A stretch of 8,053 nt of DNA, taken from an uncultured Saprospiraceae bacterium (GTDB taxonomy: Bacteria; Bacteroidota; Bacteroidia; Chitinophagales; Saprospiraceae). Position numbers and translations under genes: made by a program. Positions 6,632 through 8,053 of the stretch are shown here, in pieces. A model generated the notes under the pieces. That model saw nothing but the letters and a program-made list of their open reading frames with translations. It ran no database searches and was not told where the DNA came from. Numbering within the stretch: the first letter of the stretch is position 1; every line of letters begins with the position of its first letter. The stretch lies in NCBI GenBank assembly GCA_937959095.1, contig CALGLY010000364.1:1-8053 (forward strand). The letters run 5' to 3'.

Positions 6632-7372
6632 ATGAGCATGAAATTTATTCTACTCGTACTATCCATTTTCTTCAGTACTCTTACCCTATCTTCCCAAGAT
6701 ATAGTAAACCTTACGCCTGCACGAGTAGATACGCTTTTTCAAGTGGACATTTCCAATAGTTTCGAGGATTTGGTGGCCCATGGTTTAATCAAAAACAAGA
6801 CGAAAGATACTTTATATATAAAATGGAAACGACGCGTATTGACCATTCCGAATGGGTGGGATACTAAGATATGCGATGCCAATTTATGCTATGTAGAAAT
6901 TGTAGATTCCAATATAGACCCCGATTTATTGCTGGAAGAACCTGTTATTATCCCTCCGTATGGCAGCGCAAATTTGGATGTTCATATTGTACCTAATGGC
7001 GCAGTAGGGACAGGTTTAGTTGAAATAGAACTTTCTTTATTGGGGCTACCCGATGATATTATCGGGGTAGCAGAATACCAAATGGAAGTAAAAAACCTTA
7101 ACTACTCCAGAGCTGCTAACAACCGAAAATCACTACGAGTATACCCGAACCCTTCTAGCAATTTTATAAATGTATCCTCCAATAGTCTCATCGAGAAAGT
7201 AGTCGTTTATAATATGGTAGGGCGCGAAGTGAAGAGCTTTAAAGCAAACCGCTCTGGGGTATATGATATTACCGATTTGCGCAATGGTATTTACCTAGTG
7301 GGACTATATGACAAGACAGGAGAAATCATAAAAACAACCCGAGTGACCAAGAAGCGACCTATTTCTCCTTAG
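6632..7372 (+). CDS. Secreted protein with T9SS (Por) type A C-terminal sorting domain
   Basis: This 246-residue protein is probably exported by Sec and then by the type IX secretion system across the outer membrane. I prefer the ATG at 6632 (or 6638, MKFILLVL...), because the frame opens only with a TTG at 6614 and the signal peptide begins here: a Lys, a hydrophobic core and a likely cleavage near LSS-QD (about residue 22). Residues 25-155 form a beta-rich module with WKRRVLTIPNGWDTKICDANLCY; the two Cys (81 and 86) may form a disulfide. This W...P.GW..C....CY pattern recalls Ig-like modules seen in other Bacteroidota secreted proteins, but I cannot name its ligand. Residues 167-240 are the sorting domain: LRVYPNPSSNFINV, VVVYNMVGREV, DLRNGIYLVGLY and a basic end TTRVTKK. 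Five extra residues (RPISP) follow that usual terminus, and the stop codon overlaps a hairpin. Confidence 0.88.
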   Translation: MSMKFILLVLSIFFSTLTLSSQDIVNLTPARVDTLFQVDISNSFEDLVAHGLIKNKTKDTLYIKWKRRVLTIPNGWDTKICDANLCYVEIVDSNIDPDLLLEEPVIIPPYGSANLDVHIVPNGAVGTGLVEIELSLLGLPDDIIGVAEYQMEVKNLNYSRAANNRKSLRVYPNPSSNFINVSSNSLIEKVVVYNMVGREVKSFKANRSGVYDITDLRNGIYLVGLYDKTGEIIKTTRVTKKRPISP

Positions 7373-7417
7373 AGCATGTTCGGATTTTTTCTTTTCTAAA
7401 AATCCCCAACAAGCTCT
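7371..7417. terminator. Strong hairpin overlapping the stop codon of the secreted-protein gene
   Basis: AGAGC/GCTCT, TGTT/AACA and GGATTTTT/AAAAATCC form a 17-bp interrupted stem (one A-A mismatch, one small internal loop) with loop TCTTTTCT. Its left arm starts at the second base of the TAG stop. A canonical T-tract does not follow, but the size and position suggest termination or mRNA 3'-end protection, possibly in both directions. Confidence 0.6.
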
Positions 7418-7543
7418 TAATAAACTACGTTTTCTCGATAAAGAGAAAAAGCCTTCTTGGAGGAGATAAGGAAGCAATTCAAAATTATCGACACAACATC
7501 TTGATCGCAAATTTCGACGAAGAACTTATTCCTCCTTCCTTTT
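7418..7543. other. Spacer with small palindrome and open but startless frame
   Basis: TTTTCTC-gataaa-GAGAAAA (7430-7449) is a perfect 7-bp stem. One + frame is open through this region to a TAG at 7541-7543, ending in AIQNYRHNILIANFDEEL IPPSF, with natural-looking codon use but no ATG. It could be the tail of a lost gene. I recognise no family and do not call it as a gene. Confidence 0.3.
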
Positions 7544-7640
7544 AGGCAAGATGCAAAAATAAACTAGACAATTTTAGGTTAGATATTTTTTCTGCTACTT
7601 CCTCTTCAAAAACCCTGTCTGCCGTCAGGCAGGCGCGTAT

Positions 7641-7664
7641 AGCCTAGCTACATAAGGCTTTTTT
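7641..7664 (+). terminator. Intrinsic terminator-like hairpin inside the 209-bp element
   Basis: AGCCT (7641-7645) pairs with AGGCT (7655-7659) across a 9-nt loop and runs into six T residues (7659-7664). It is short, but it has the right order for a + strand intrinsic terminator and could stop read-through from the gene upstream. Confidence 0.4.
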
Positions 7665-7734
7665 AAGATGAAGTAGCAGGAAACCCGCCTGCTCCGCTTG
7701 TTCGGGCAGGAAGAACAGCATCAAATGTCTAGTT

Positions 7735-7742
7735 TATTTTTG
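7735..7742 (+). promoter_or_regulatory. -7-like box in the right terminal repeat
   Basis: TATTTTTG fits TAnnTTTG and points outward from the element; the left repeat carries the same box pointing the other way. No TTG -33 box is seen at the expected distance, so promoter activity is speculative. Confidence 0.2.
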
Positions 7743-7830
7743 CATCTTGCCTTATCTACCCAAATATCGCGGTAAATACATTCGTGCGAAACACAAGTTT
7801 TCCTTTTTTTAGTCTGCCCTACAATTTGTT

Positions 7831-7864
7831 CCTTATTAGAAACAAGGTCTAAATAAGGCAAGAT
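7831..7864. repeat. Hairpin and third, inverted copy of the element end
   Basis: CCTTATTAGA (7831-7840) pairs with TCTAAATAAGG (7848-7858) with one bulge. ATAAGGCAAGAT (7853-7864) is the exact reverse complement of ATCTTGCCTTAT (7744-7755), which spans the right edge of the 209-bp element, so a partial third copy of the element's terminus lies about 100 bp downstream. Confidence 0.5.
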
Positions 7865-7998
7865 AGTCTTTGAAATCACGCAAATGTGTAATTTTATTTT
7901 GATTGCTTATTAATTACACTGTAACAAAAGTTTATTTGTATTTTGACTAAGCTTATTTTTTTAGTATTCGAGGCGTAAAACTGGGAACATAACTGGTT

Positions 7999-8053
7999 AT
8001 GAAGCCCGATTTTGTAACGAAGAAAACTGGAAAAAGAAGCAGTCATAAATGCA
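7999..8053 (+). CDS. Possible start of a downstream gene, truncated by window edge
   Basis: An ATG at 7999 opens a frame that runs to the window end (MKPDFVTKKTGKRSSHKC), 18 codons with a basic composition. ATAAC-TG-GTTAT (7989-8000) is a small palindrome overlapping this ATG, and AACTGG occurs three times nearby. The preceding 7865-7998 is AT-rich, with no clear promoter or RNA gene. Too little is visible to decide whether this is a gene. Confidence 0.2.
   Translation, partial: MKPDFVTKKTGKRSSHKC

Larger units (their letters stand above)
7544..7752. mobile_element. 209-bp MITE-like element with 27-bp perfect terminal inverted repeats
   Basis: Bases 7544-7570 and 7726-7752 are exact reverse complements over 27 bp (beginning AGGCAAGATGC, ending CTAGACA). 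Inside, CTGCTACTTC (7592-7601) and GAAGTAGCAG (7670-7679) form a second nested pair. GC-rich hairpins sit between or beside them: CTGCC-GTCA-GGCAG (7619-7632), and CCTGC (7688-7692) with GCAGG (7706-7710), enclosing CCG/CGG. No transposase is encoded. Target-site duplication is not clear: TA precedes GGC on the left, but TTA follows GCC on the right. A non-autonomous transposon is the best guess; a structured RNA or extragenic repeat is the alternative. Confidence 0.55.

Noticed and set aside
7304..7510. 68-codon reading frame on the - strand
   Set aside because: It overlaps the sorting-domain end and the hairpin at 7371-7417; no recognisable domain and no promoter or start context.
7897..8053. 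Open frame on the - strand at the right edge, entering from outside
   Set aside because: About 50 codons with no recognisable motif, in AT-rich sequence with composition unlike the real genes; not distinguishable from chance.

Overview
The window looks like a chromosomal piece of an AT-rich member of the Bacteroidota. The evidence is a secreted protein with a type IX secretion (T9SS, Por) C-terminal sorting domain, the absence of clear Shine-Dalgarno sequences before the starts, a few TAnnTTTG-like -7 boxes, and compact genes separated by palindromic spacers. I cannot fix the genus. All five complete genes, and the partial gene at the left edge, lie on the + strand.

Layout: (1) 1-751, the 3' two thirds of a PLP-dependent trans-sulfuration enzyme, best matched to O-succinylhomoserine sulfhydrylase (metZ). 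(2) 752-1175, a gene-poor spacer with a long hairpin directly behind metZ, a mostly open but broken reading frame, and a hexamer repeat. (3) 1176-2492, a multi-pass membrane protein of unknown function starting at GTG. (4) 2548-3345, an RsuA/RluB-type rRNA pseudouridine synthase. (5) 3346-3812, a spacer filled by two different inverted-repeat elements. (6) 3813-5693, a CPA1-type cation/proton antiporter with a TrkA-N (RCK) domain. (7) 5694-5795, a spacer made almost entirely of five 16-bp repeat units (two inverted, three direct). (8) 5796-6473, a SRAP/YedK-type protein that shields abasic sites. (9) 6632-7372, a small secreted protein with a T9SS sorting domain. (10) 7373-8053, a gene-poor tail with a hairpin straddling the preceding stop codon, a 209-bp element bounded by 27-bp perfect inverted repeats, and possibly the first codons of another gene at 7999.

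The genes are mostly housekeeping functions (methionine synthesis, ribosome modification, ion homeostasis, DNA-damage protection) and do not form an obvious pathway or defence system. Only the membrane protein and the pseudouridine synthase (55-nt gap) are close enough to suggest co-transcription.

The striking content is between the genes. At least six large inverted-repeat structures occupy the spacers. Several begin or end within about 10 nt of a stop or start codon, and four are built from short tandem units (periods about 6, 7, 8 and 16 bp) that recur in opposite orientation across a spacer. I found no tRNA, rRNA, CRISPR array or intact transposase.
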